Origin: Kalaharituber pfeilii
Lineage: Eukaryota > Ascomycota > Pezizomycetes > Pezizales > Pezizaceae
Direction: 5' to 3'
Assembly (NCBI GenBank): GCA_015179045.1
Contig: WHUZ01000028.1
Coordinates: 124,001-188,000 of the forward strand
Length of the DNA: 64,000 bases
Shown: one piece after another, positions 52,575 to 61,932 of the stretch
Position numbering within the stretch: position 1 is the first letter of the stretch
Layout of the letters: the number at the start of each line of letters is the position of its first letter
Notes under the pieces: generated by a model
Seen by the model: only the letters and a program-made list of their open reading frames with translations
What the model was told of the DNA's origin: nothing
Database searches by the model: none
Translations under genes and position numbers: made by a program

Positions 52575-55115
52575 TCAAAAGTTAAGTTCCGGATCAATAG
52601 AATCACTAGAGAAAGCATAAAAGGTAGGATGAAGTTCCGTGATTTTTGTTGAACCATATCGTTTAGCTTTTCGTGAGGTTTCTGGTTTTGGAGTAGCAGA
52701 TGGTATCATATTAACAGTAATATCATCAAAGACTAAGAACAATTAGTATAGGTAGTATTTCAAGTCATAGTAAAGATTAATAACTTACTTGGTGCCCGGC
52801 TAATGTGAATTCCTTCTGAAGATACTTGAGAATCAAGCTTTCCTCCTGAAACTCGGCATATGCTGAATTGCTTTTAATCAATGCATTCCAATGGGTCTAT
52901 ATAATTACTATAGTTAGTAGAGAAAGAACACTTGTTAAGTTATAAAGTATACCTCTTTTTTTTTTTTTTTTTTTTTTTTTTCACATAACCCCGCTTGCAG
53001 CTGTTCGCCATGGCAGGGTCCCTGGACCGAAGTCCTTCTGGCCCGGAGACAGGCACCTGTGCAACTACATACAAAATCGTCCCCTGTAAAAACACACAAC
53101 GATACTATGACTTCGGTGATGTGGAGGAAACACAAAGCGAAAGCCCAATCCCCAAGAGAACAATTAAGCACGAATACTCAAATATCCCCCAGAGAAACAA
53201 GCAGTCATATCCATCTCCTCCCCACCCTCCCCTTCCCCTTTCTGTCCACCTTTGTTATTCTGTCCCAGTCATACAAGCACGAGTGGTACCATTTGCCTGA
53301 TAACCGTACCTTCGCTGGTGTTTGACTATCTGATTCTACCTCCCCCTCCAGGTAGATAACAATCAAGCTAGTCTTCTTTCCTCCCTCCTTTCTTTTCCCA
53401 CCAACCATCTTGCCGCAACAATCTTCCCCATCCATGGGTTCGCCTTTTCCATCCACTCTCTTACTTTCCCAAGTTTCTTCGTCACCGCTATGCATGCACT
53501 ACAACTGCCGGCCAGATTGCGGGAGCCTTTCTTTCTGGGATGTTCTTGCTTTCGGAGATGATGTTGGAGGCTTCTTGTTCTGCTTGGGGGGTTGGTACTG
53601 GACCCCCTTACTGCGTTTTTGGATTGAGAAGCGGTGGACCTTGTTCGGTTTTTTGGTGGTGCTGCTGGAGGTGGGTTGGTTTTTTGTGCTGGGGGTGTAT
53701 TTGGTGGCATGCTTTGAGAGACGATTGCTGCATATGACAGCGGAGGTATTGTCTCTGGCTCGGTCTGTGTTTCCCTTCCTTTTGCCTATAACTTCGCTGT
53801 GTGGCAGCATAGTTCTTGCAACGTTCCCCTTTCGCTGCTGCTGCGAGTAAATCTATGCGCTGGTGTGCGTGTCCGAGATAGCCTAGGAACAAGTCTGTTG
53901 GCTCGAAGTTTGGTCTTTTCATAAGGTCTTCTATACATTTCTGGATATGAATAATGATATCTCCCACTGCCTCAAGCATACAAGTCATATTAACTCCACC
54001 AAGTTTCTCAATGATTGACTGAAGCAGTGGGCCTCGAGACGAGTATTTCTGGCAAGTGTTGTCTTGGCACCCGAAGATGTGTTTTTCGGTGCCGGGCTGC
54101 CCAATGCCGCGAATCGATTGGTTCGATCCATGGTGGAAGTGCCAAGAAGTCAGGGGTAGTAGTGTGCTTGTCAACGGAGCAGGGAGCTGAAATCTCCTCA
54201 AAACTTAACCCCAAGGGGGAAACTTGAGGAGTTGGGTTTTTTGGAATAAAAATTAGATCTAAAGACTCAGCGCACTGAGAGCTTTCGATCTATGTATGTT
54301 TCGCTGGGGGGGACGCTGTGGTTGCGGAGTGGCTTCTGAGTGCTCGTCCTGTCGAAGTGGTTGTCGCTGAAAGTATACCTCAAAATTGGAAATCCATCTA
54401 GTTTGCCAGCCACGGATAGTATCCTTAATCTTCTGTCTAAGTTTTTTGTAAAGAGTACTATTACCAGGAAGATCTGGGTCAAAGAATTTATGAATAATAT
54501 CGCAAAGATCAGACTCAATAATTGAATAGTAGCGAGCATAGTATCTGCGTACATAGCAAATACAGTCATCATATCTCTGCTTATTATCAATATCAAGAGC
54601 AACTCGAGGTTGTTTGCGAGGCTTTCCATGAGTACGAGTCTCTTCCTCAGTCGAAGAGGATAAAAAATCAGTGTCCGAAAAAGATTGATCAGCCTTCCGT
54701 TTGTGCTCATACTTGTTCAATACATGAAGGATTCTGGTAGTTGTCCATATTCCGTTAAGGGTAATCGTAAAAGTACCACTTCTAGGCAAATCATCATGAT
54801 TGGAATTATGCTAGAGAAAAGAATATAATACGTTAGCAGTGTATTTCACTAACTATCAAAAATAGGAATAATTTGTACGCTTTCAAGAGTTTCTTGAGAG
54901 AAAACAGAGTGATCCCGCTGGAATGAGACAAGCGTATCATTTGACAATTCAGAATGCTGGGCTGCAAGTGGATTGACCAGGGTGGAAGGAGGGACGCCTC
55001 CAGAGGAAAGTAGAGCAGGGTCAATGTTATTGTCAGAAACGTGGGAGGAAGACTCCGAAGTGCAGGCTATATGGTTGACCTTACGACGATTCTTGGATCC
55101 CTTAGGGTGACCCAT
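52575..55115 (-). pseudogene. AT-hook-like unknown gene interrupted by an ORF1-only LINE
   Basis: Exon 1 (55115-54879, 79 codons) starts MGHPKGSKNRRKVNHIACTS; GHPKGSKNRRK is close to the AT-hook form GRPKGSKNK. A 68-nt intron (54878-54811, GTACAA..CTCTAG with a CTAAC branch) leads in phase 0 to exon 2 (54810-54386), rich in charged residues with YVRRYYARYYSIIESDLCDI and DTIRGWQTRWISNFE. At its GAG|GTATAC donor the ORF1-only LINE copy 2 is inserted (52956-54369). Left of it an in-phase exon follows (52902-52795: THWNALIKSNSAYAEFQEES). The last open part (about 52735-52575, ending SDSIDPELNF) is one base out of phase. The LINE lies in the intron, so splicing might remove it, but the phase break suggests decay. 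Family unknown; small AT-hook proteins like this are often transposon-borne. Confidence 0.45.
52956..54369 (-). mobile_element. ORF1-only LINE element, copy 2 (1.41 kb)
   Basis: Flanked by the 12-bp repeat AAAGTATACCTC (52944-52955, 54370-54381). Very close to copy 1 over the whole length, including 5' stem-loops, ORF1 and tail A, but ORF1 is broken by several small indels (near 53775, 53590, 53510 and 53220). Its 5' end is about 15 bases shorter than that of copy 1. Confidence 0.9.
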
Positions 55116-55335
55116 GTTCTTTATGTGTGATGGCTGCGCTTGAGTGGTGAAGGTGGATGGGTGCAGAGTGGTGAAGGTGGATGGGTGCAGAACGGAGGCA
55201 GGGATTTCTGAGTGGGCGTGTGGGCAGATGGTATGCCATTTTGCCAAGGTGAGTTGAGTCATCAGCACCTACCCACTGCGCAGCTGAGCAGCAGAGGGGC
55301 AGTTACTCAAACTCATCATTTTCACATTGTCACTC

Positions 55336-55435
55336 GAATTCATTATTTGTGCACGAATTCATCATTTGTGCGCGAATTCGTCATTTGTGCGCGAATTCGT
55401 CATTTGTGCGCGAATTCGTCATTTGTGCGCGAATG
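55336..55435. repeat. 19-bp tandem repeat, 5 copies
   Basis: Unit GAATTCGTCATTTGTGCGC, followed by a poly(T) run at 55444-55458. Confidence 0.9.
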
Positions 55436-55699
55436 CAAATTTCTTTTTTTTTTTTTTTCTTTTGCACTGAAAAGTGCTCCGAAATCATTAAGTCCATGAG
55501 GGAACAACCTTGGCATTCTTGGCACTCATATTTCCGGTGAACACTTCAACACACCATAGCATAAGCTCCTGGGCCGGCTCAAGATCACGATATGCTGATT
55601 TACAAGATAATAAAGATGGCCGTCAAGTAAAGCGTAAGTAACTACTTATTAGATATATTCTCTCAAGAAGAAAGCTAATTCTTTAATTTAGGGCATAAA

Positions 55700-56254
55700 A
55701 AGAAGGCTTTACGTAGAAAGCTCAGGCCCCAACAAGATCTACCTCCACCGCCTCCACCACTGCCTCCACCACCGCCTCCACCACCGCCTCCGTTTTATAA
55801 GCTCCGTGTAGCAACTAAACTATCATAACTAAGAAGCAAACGGCCGCTCCACAGACTACCTTATCTGATCCGAACTGCTTTCCAACAACAATTTTTGAGA
55901 AAAAGCTTTTGGAGGCATATAAACGAGATTATGGCATAGAAATAATGAACTTTGGTGCAAGGAAAGTTCATTATTATGCCAAAGCTTATCTTATGCCTCG
56001 GCTCGGAAAAAAAGAGAAAGTTATGACTTTAAAAGGTGGACGTTTTATCCTTTTACATACTAAAAATTCGATCTCCAGATCAATACCAGCACGCATCCAT
56101 AGTATATTCACTCATAAACGAGTTGATAAAGATCGAATCTTTGTTATAGTTTATAATGGTACTCAAGTCTTTCATGACTATGCAGTAGATGCACAAAACC
56201 TCTCGGGACAGGCACTTTCTGCCTGTACGCACACTGGCCGCTTTTCCCACTTAT
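55700..56254 (+). pseudogene. Unknown protein with proline run, exon structure unclear
   Basis: A frame with a run of 17 Pro/Leu residues (codons at 55741-55795) ends at a TAA near 55828. Another frame is open from about 55837 (TAAPQTTLSDPNCFPTTIFE, KKLLEAYKRDYGIEIMNFGA, HYYAKAYLMPRLGKKEKVMT) to 56254. The second part looks like a compact folded domain, GRFILLHTKNSISRSIPARI then RIFVIVYNGTQVFHDYAVDA. A donor-like GTAAGTAACT at 55632 and an acceptor TTTAG at 55692 suggest an upstream exon. The last 20 codons lie in the repeat shared with 63745-63985, so the natural end may be lost. Function unknown. Confidence 0.4.
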
Positions 56255-56440
56255 GATCGCCTGGTCTCAGCCTAGGCCTCAGTTTGAGTCCGAGCTGGCC
56301 ATGGAATTGCCCCAAAATACCGGTAGCCTCCGCTTGTCTGAGAGTGCTTTCACTTGATCTGCCAGTAGTATGGCAACGCACAGGAAGGAAAGTGCAGAAG
56401 ATTTTTTTGTAATGGTAGCACCCACAATACCCATGCATTT
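56195..56440 (-). repeat. Inverted-repeat pair, left copy (partner at 63745-63985)
   Basis: About 245 bp, roughly 90% alike to the reverse complement of 63745-63985. Both copies keep the same open frame (ESTLRQAEATGILGQF, GQLGLKLRPRLRPGDHKWEK), but nothing marks it as a known protein. Confidence 0.75.
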
Positions 56441-56834
56441 TTCCTGACGCTAGACAAGTAGGGACAAGTGGTTATCACCAAGACATAGTCTGTGCCCTAG
56501 TTTCAAGCCACCTGCGGGCTATTTTTGAAAATTACTTGTTTAGGTTATAAATTCTAATACTGCATATTTTTTTTGGCCAATCTTGCATTTTTGCGAAATT
56601 ATCCTGACATTACTCTCTGCCATAGTTGTGAACTGCGTAATGAAGTTATAGGGTTGCTATCTGGGCATGAGAGCAGTAGAGTAGTAAGAATAGAGTTACT
56701 GATTGTGATGCTTATGCCCAGGAGCGAACTCAGCTTTGCTGAGGAGTGGATGGGTTGGTTACAAGCGGCTCAGTGTTTTTCGTCCCAATGTGGTCATATT
56801 GCCAAGAAATTTGGTCAAAATGCCAAGACCTAAC

Positions 56835-56919
56835 GTCAGCTCAGACCTGCCGTCGGCTCAGACCTGCCGTCGGCTCAGACCTGCCGTCGGCTCAGACCTG
56901 CCATCGGCTCAGACCTACT
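56835..56919. repeat. 17-bp tandem repeat, 5 copies
   Basis: Unit GTCGGCTCAGACCTGCC. Confidence 0.9.
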
Positions 56920-56939
56920 GTCAGCTATTATGTCGTAAG

Positions 56940-56990
56940 TACTCCTGGTTGCGCCTCACGCCGGATTGAACCCAGTCGCATTTGACTTCT
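56940..56990 (-). repeat. Short repeat with a tRNA B-box-like core (partner 60662-60712)
   Basis: Minus strand ATGCGACTGGGTTCAATCCG then GCGTGAGGCGCAACCAGGAG; GGTTCAATCC fits the RNA polymerase III B box. The two copies differ at a few positions. No tRNA cloverleaf can be built. Confidence 0.5.
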
Positions 56991-57250
56991 AGCACTCCGG
57001 TATATATCCCTGCACTGTAAGGTCACTTCAGCAACATGGCCGCCAGCATCCCGGTAATCGCTTAACAACCCGAACCCGAGAACCTGCCAGAATCTGCTAG
57101 AAGAACCCGGATCCCAGAACCTGCCGGAAAGCCGTAGAACCAGCCGGAAAGCCCTAGAACCTTCTGGAAGACTCCGGAATCCACCAGCGACAGGTATCGC
57201 CGAGCTCATTCCCGGATATTCCTGACGCTTCTACCTGCTTCCAGTTATTT

Positions 57251-57365
57251 CCTTGGCCTTCCATGTACTGCCCGTCGTTTCCTTGGTTTTCCATGTACTT
57301 CCAGTCGTTTCCTTGGTTTTCCATGTACTTCGTTTGTTTGTTTGCTCGTTTGCTCGTTTGCTTGG
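57251..57365. repeat. 29-30-bp tandem repeat (3 copies) and GTTTGCTC repeats
   Basis: Unit CTTGGTTTTCCATGTACTTC plus CAGTCGTTTC, then GTTTGTTTGCTCGTTTGCTC. Confidence 0.85.
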
Positions 57366-57502
57366 ATTTGCCACCGAGGGCTTTCTACAAAGAGGCCCTC
57401 CCCCCTCCTCTCTCTTGCCTCTCCACGCAACAACTTGTATTCTACCCAAGTTGTGTATTTAGCTTTCAAATACATCTACCTCTCGGTATCACATAGCTCC
57501 GA

Positions 57503-57535
57503 CCGCCTCTGCCTCTGCCTCTGCCTCTGCCTCTG
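57503..57535. repeat. (CTCTGC) microsatellite
   Basis: Five to six units of GCCTCT. Confidence 0.9.
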
Positions 57536-57619
57536 TTGTGAAATCGCCCCGGCGCCTGCCGCCCGCCCCGTACCTGGGTCCTGTACCCTGACCCGACCCG
57601 GACCGATTTATTACATAGA

Positions 57620-58440
57620 TATGACAGGTCCGGCCTGATAGCATGAGATGTGGCAGAATGAGTTGAATTTAAGAGATATGGTAGGTCCGGCCCCACGGCC
57701 TCAGGTGAAGAAGAATGAACTCAATTTTACAGGTATAGCAGGCCCCACCTACCGCCATGAGATGAGGTAGAGTGAGCTGAATTTGACAGGCATGGAAGGC
57801 CCAACCTAACGACGGCGTGAGACGGTTGACAGGTATGGCCGGCCCACGAGATGAGGCAGAATAAGCTAAATTTGGCACGTATAGCCGGCCTGACATAATA
57901 GCGCGAGATTAGGCACCATGAGCTGAATTTGACAGGTATGGCGGGCCTAACCTACTGGCACGAGATGCTGCAGAATGAGCTAAACTCGACAGGTTTGGCA
58001 GGCCCTATTCGACGATGTGAGATGAGGTAGAATGAGCAGAATTTGCAACATACGGTATGCCTGACCCGGCGGTGTGAGATATGGCAACATGAGCTGAATT
58101 TGATAGATATGACAGGTCCGACCCGACGGCACGAGATGATGTAGAATGAGCTGAATTTGATTTATGTGGCAGCCCGACATGCCAGCGTGGGATGAGGTGG
58201 AATGAGCTGAATTTGACAGGTATGGCAGGTCCGGTCGGGCAGCATGAGATGAGGTAAAATGAGCTCAATTTGACAGGTATGGCAGATCTGAGCCGACGGC
58301 GTGAGGTGAGGTAGACTGGCTCAATTTCCCACGAATTGCACGCCCGACTTGACGGCATGAGCTGAATTTGGCACATATAGCTGGCCCGACCCGATGGTGC
58401 AAGATGAGGTGGAATGAGCTGAATTTGACAGGCATGGCCG
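57620..58440. repeat. Diverged minisatellite with about 57-bp unit, about 14 copies
   Basis: Unit built on GATGAGGTAGAATGAGCTGA, ATTTGACAGGTATGGCAGG and TCCGACCCGACGGCATGA. As 57 is a multiple of three, the minus strand stays open over long stretches (182 codons ending 58005) with 19-residue repeats such as PAIPVKFSSFHLI; I regard this as a by-product of the array. Confidence 0.85.
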
Positions 58441-58441
58441 G

Positions 58442-58510
58442 CCCTAGCCATTTCAGTAGCCATTTCGGTAACCATTTCAGCAGCCATTTCGGCAGCAGTT
58501 TCAGCAGCCA
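58442..58510. repeat. 12-bp tandem repeat, about 6 copies
   Basis: Unit AGCCATTTCAGC, adjoining the minisatellite. Confidence 0.85.
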
Positions 58511-59276
58511 TTTCAGATAGGGTACGATAGTACCAACATTTATATATTTCCACTCTTATCTAGTTAAATACACTTACTGTAATTTCATGACCTCCATCCT
58601 ATGCTATATTGTGCCTAATTGCTCGTAATCCAGCGTATTAGTTTTTAGCTCCAGGTTGTGAAGTCGCTTCATCTCATCCAACAGAGCATCATCTGGTCGT
58701 GCAAAAAAAACCTTATCTCGAAAGAGTCGAAACCCTCTCAAAAAATTGAGACCATCTAGACTACGGCATCTTGATAATGCCACATATACCGCCGTGAACG
58801 TACGATGTTGCCCAAATGAATTGGTTGACTCTAAGTCAACTAAAATGTTCTTCCTTGTGCCTTATAATCAGTGATTGCAAACCCGGGGCAACATGGTATT
58901 TGAAACCGCCGTACTTTGACCTTCTCTCGTTTATTTCGTTGATTTGGCATGTGTACTGTGAAGGTTTGGGGATACACTGGCACCATACCCTCCGATAACC
59001 CTGAAAGTGGCTTAAATCGAGCATCCTGTACCTGTACAAAAAGACACTTTGGTGGCCTGTCAACGATCCATATATCCTGTCCTTGAAGAATTTCTGGTAG
59101 ATCAATATGAGACTGATTCAAAGCATAAACACTTGAACACTCATCCAGAACAATGTCCATAGCAATTCCTTCTTTTCCGTTCACAAGTCCCAACATAACA
59201 TGAACATTTTGATTGATTATTACTGGCATCTAGTGAGCGGCACGAGCCGAGCCAGCTCGAGCTCAAACGAGCTAAG

Positions 59277-59496
59277 TGTTACGGATTGCAACCGACCGTT
59301 TGCAAACCGTTGCACCAAAAGGTAGAACTACCGGTACCACCCGGTAGTGCGGTCGGTATATATAGGAGTATCCGTACGGGCCGGTCAGCGACTCGCTTAC
59401 GTTTGCGCACGTGGTCAAGGATCTTGGCTCCCTTAGACGTCCACACGTACTAGTAATCAGCTTCCCTCTGCCGCCATGGCACGCCAAGCCGTGACA
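59277..59496 (+). mobile_element. Solo LTR (220 bp)
   Basis: TGTTACGGATTGCAACC ... CCAAGCCGTGACA; 5-bp duplication CTAAG (59272-59276, 59497-59501). GGTATATATAGG inside is a TATA box. Confidence 0.9.
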
Positions 59497-59534
59497 CTAA
59501 GATTATGCTTGTGTTTTTCTTGACAGCTCGCTAA

Positions 59535-59590
59535 TTTTTTTTTTTTTTTTATTTCATTAATCGCATGCCGCCCTATGGGCTATGGCGATG
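59535..59590 (-). mobile_element. Tail-B insertion in hAT MITE 2
   Basis: Poly(T), ATTTCATTAATCGCATGCCG; flanked by the 14-bp repeat TGACAGCTCGCTAA (59521-59534, 59591-59604). Confidence 0.9.
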
Positions 59591-60224
59591 TGACAGCTCG
59601 CTAAAATGCTTAGCCAGTGCAAGGTTTCATAAACTGTAAATATCTAATATGGTAATAATTAGAGACTTGGAGCTCATTCTGACCTACCAACAACTTCGAA
59701 ATGCACAATTTAGCTGATAGTAGTGAGAAAGATGAAAATTTAGCTTAGTTTAGTTTATTTTGTCAATATTATGTATATAATCAATCCAGGCTCGAGCCGA
59801 GCTCACTTACTCACGAGCTGGCTCGAGCTCACCCTCCAGCTCGGCTCGAGCTAGCTCGTGCCGCTCACTACTGGCATCCCTTTCGTGTAAACAAAGATTC
59901 CGGGCCCAGGTACACTGCTGCCAGCATCCCCAATACTGAGCATATACCAAAGGTCTAATGCGAGGTCTCCAGTAGTGCTATAATGTTGCGCCATAAACAA
60001 AAATATCTGTTGTCGCTGTACTCTCGCCAGTTCGAAAACTGTACCGATATTTAGATATTGTCGAATCGCATTTGAACGTACAATAACCTTTCGTGCACTG
60101 GTTCCGGAAGGGTTTATCCCGATACTGTACGTACTAATGACCCGTTCCATTAAAAGCATATAGTCATCATATGTTGAACAGCCCCCTCTTATGCGTCGTA
60201 ACAGCTGTGAATACTGGTTGACCT

Positions 60225-60345
60225 GATTCATGTGTATCAGGCCGGTCCAGGCCGGCCCAGGCTGGTCCAGGCGGTTTCAGTCCAATGCAGATCACGGCCT
60301 GTCAGGCCAGGCCAGGCCGGCCGACCAACTCGGAACTCAAAACTT
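60225..60345 (+). mobile_element. Fragment of the GGCC-rich hAT MITE
   Basis: CATGTGTATCAGGCCGGTCC ... GGCGGTTTCAGTCCAATGCA, GATCACGGCCTGT matches the right end of 9598-10379. The terminal repeat itself is lost. Confidence 0.7.
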
Positions 60346-60361
60346 CCTGTAGCCGAGACGC

Positions 60362-60365
<4 letters not shown>

Positions 60366-60397
<32 letters not shown>

Positions 60398-60651
60398 CAT
60401 TACTCGCATGCCGCCCTACGGGCTATGGCGAGGGTTTATTTAAAAGAAAAAACTAACTAAACTTAAATACATAGGGCCCGCGGTTCTACATGTATTGCGG
60501 GGACGCGGCCAGCAGTCTGTCTTATCTCCTTCCTCTCTCCGCCTCGTACTGGCTCGCCTTGAGCCATCTCCCTCCAAGTCGCACCTTGTCAATGTCCTGT
60601 GGGTCCTCCAAGTACACCACGATGGAGCTTGTCTTCTTGCCCTCTCCGAGG
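60366..60651 (-). mobile_element. 5'-truncated tail-B element including the end of an ORF1
   Basis: Flanked by the 11-bp repeat GAGACGCATGA (60355-60365, 60652-60662). The minus strand reads TSSIVVYLEDPQDIDKVRLG, like TSSIVIYLEGEVESDSQTPA of the tail-A ORF1 proteins, then a short 3' UTR and tail B with a long A run. It links tail B to an ORF1-ending element of its own. Confidence 0.85.
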
Positions 60652-60661
60652 GAGACGCATG

Positions 60662-60981
60662 AGATGCGACTGGGTTCAATCCGGCGCGAGGCGTAACCAG
60701 CAGTACTTACGACGAGTGGCCGCGATTCCTGTTGCTATTATACTTGTATATCTTATGCATGCAACGCTCACTGACACTCTACCTACAATGACTATGATGA
60801 CCTGTGACCTTGAAGGCAGGCCCACTCAGCACATTGCTGAACAGAGTTTACAAATATGTATTAGATACTAAGGCTCACCCAGTGCAAGTGCTGAGTGGAG
60901 CGCACAATACTTACATAAGGGCAGTACGCAGCCAAATACGTACTGAGTACATGTATGCGATAGGATGGTCATATATGATAG
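60662..60981. other. Spacer beginning with the B-box-like repeat
   Basis: 60662-60712 is the partner of 56940-56990 (GGGTTCAATCCGGCGCGAGG). No gene recognised in the rest. Confidence 0.4.
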
Positions 60982-60988
60982 TCGTAGT

Positions 60989-60991
<3 letters not shown>

Positions 60992-61030
<39 letters not shown>

Positions 61031-61073
61031 CACATAACCCCGCTTACAGTGCCAAGCCATGGCAGGGTCATAA
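60992..61073 (-). mobile_element. Tail-A insertion
   Basis: T run of about 35, AAAATCACATAACCCCGCTT, GCCATGGCAGGG; flanked by the 10-bp repeat TCGTAGTTAT (60982-60991, 61074-61083). Confidence 0.85.
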
Positions 61074-61120
61074 TCGTAGTTATGAATTGTGCAGAGAACT
61101 AGCGGACATTGTTAGCCTAC

Positions 61121-61181
61121 TATCTTTTTTTTCTTTTGTTAATATTATTACTCGTATGCTGCCCTATGGGCTATGGCGAGG
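61121..61181 (-). mobile_element. Tail-B insertion
   Basis: T-rich start, TAATATTATTACTCGTATGC, CCCTATGGGCTATGGCGAGG. No clear duplication. Confidence 0.65.
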
Positions 61182-61390
61182 TTCTAGATACATAGGATAT
61201 AAGTGAGAAGGGAACAGAAATATGAATAACAGAATAACAGATTACTACTCCTCCAGATGATAGCGCTGCAACTTCTATAACAGTGTTGATATTATTGCTA
61301 TTATTCATACTAGCTGTTACTCCAAGCCTGCTATCATTCATACGCACTGTCACTTATACTTGCTACGCACCACTAGTACCGTCTGCTATC

Positions 61391-61600
61391 TGTTATGGGC
61401 TCACCGCAACTATAGGCGGGCGATTGGTAGATGCAAACATGACATGAGCAATATGTGATAGCCAATAGCATTACAGTCGTATAAATGAGTACTATATGAG
61501 CTACACAATAGACTAGTAAGCATCGCTAGTCAAGTATCTTTTTGGCCTGGTGGACGGTAACTCTCTACATTTAGTCTCTACATTTACCACCTCCATTACA
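61391..61600 (-). mobile_element. Solo LTR, C-to-T-decayed relative of 33053-33289
   Basis: On the minus strand TGTAATGGAGGTGGTAAATG ... GCGGTGAGCCCATAACA. Flanks CTATC/TTATC, a 5-bp duplication with one transition. Compared with the LTR at 33053, many differences are C to T or G to A. Confidence 0.75.
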
Positions 61601-61628
61601 TTATCACTCATACCACCTGCTGGTATTC

Positions 61629-61691
61629 TTTTTTTTTTTTTTTTTTTTTTATATCATTACTCGCGTGCCGCCTGATAGGCTATGGCAAGGT
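61629..61691 (-). mobile_element. Tail-B insertion
   Basis: Poly(T), ATATCATTACTCGCGTGCCG; flanked by the 11-bp repeat TGCTGGTATTC (61618-61628, 61692-61702). Confidence 0.9.
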
Positions 61692-61932
61692 TGCTGGTAT
61701 TCATACTCACTGTCACTCATATACCACCACTCCTACCTCAGGCTACCTGCTGTTGCACATACTTCCCGACATGATACCTTTCTGCCCTATGGTCCTTGCA
61801 TATAGTATAGAGCATATGTAGTTGTTAGCTTATATTCCAATATGTCTGTCGTGAAAATGCAAATGGATAAGTATGCAATAAACAATTACTAGTACAGTGT
61901 GTTGTTATTTTATTTATTTGGGACTAAAGAAA

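Larger units (their letters stand above)
59231..59870 (-). mobile_element. hAT MITE 2, complete copy (640 bp with nested insertions)
   Basis: Ends TAGTGAGCGGCACGAGC / GCTCGTGCCGCTCACTA; 8-bp duplication CTGGCATC (59223-59230, 59871-59878). GAGCTCGAGCTGGCTCG-like subterminal motifs. Contains solo LTR 59277-59496 and tail-B copy 59535-59590. Relatives at 12951-13560. Confidence 0.9.
58604..60231 (-). pseudogene. PIF1-type helicase, C-terminal half, split by an hAT MITE
   Basis: PIF1-like helicases unwind DNA; in fungi many copies are dispersed, some as parts of Helitrons. The first block (60231 to about 59872) has QLLRRIRGGCSTYDDYMLLM and SNAIRQYLNIGTVFELARVQ. The second (59229-58840) continues at MPVIINQNVHVMLGLVNGKE and reaches ITDYKAQGRT. 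A third, one base out of frame near 58850, has NILVDLESTNSFGQHRTFTA and YVALSRCRSLDGLNFLR, ending near 58604 (PDDALLDEMKRL region). The last two hold the conserved late helicase motifs (KAQG and VALSR). The 640-bp MITE at 59231 plus its 8-bp duplication separates block 1 from block 2; 648 is a multiple of three, so both blocks are in the same phase. The N-terminal half with the Walker motifs is missing at 60231, where hAT-like GGCC sequence begins. Confidence 0.85.

Noticed and set aside
55336..55435. Regular short repeats that might suggest a CRISPR array
   Set aside because: The units are contiguous without unique spacers, and the genome is eukaryotic; it is a minisatellite. The same holds for 56835-56919 and 38842-38899.
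56940..57000. Possible tRNA gene
   Set aside because: A B-box-like core is present but no acceptor, D or anticodon stems can be formed.
58005..58553. 182-codon minus-strand ORF over the minisatellite
   Set aside because: Open only because the repeat unit is a multiple of three; composition follows the repeat, not a protein family.
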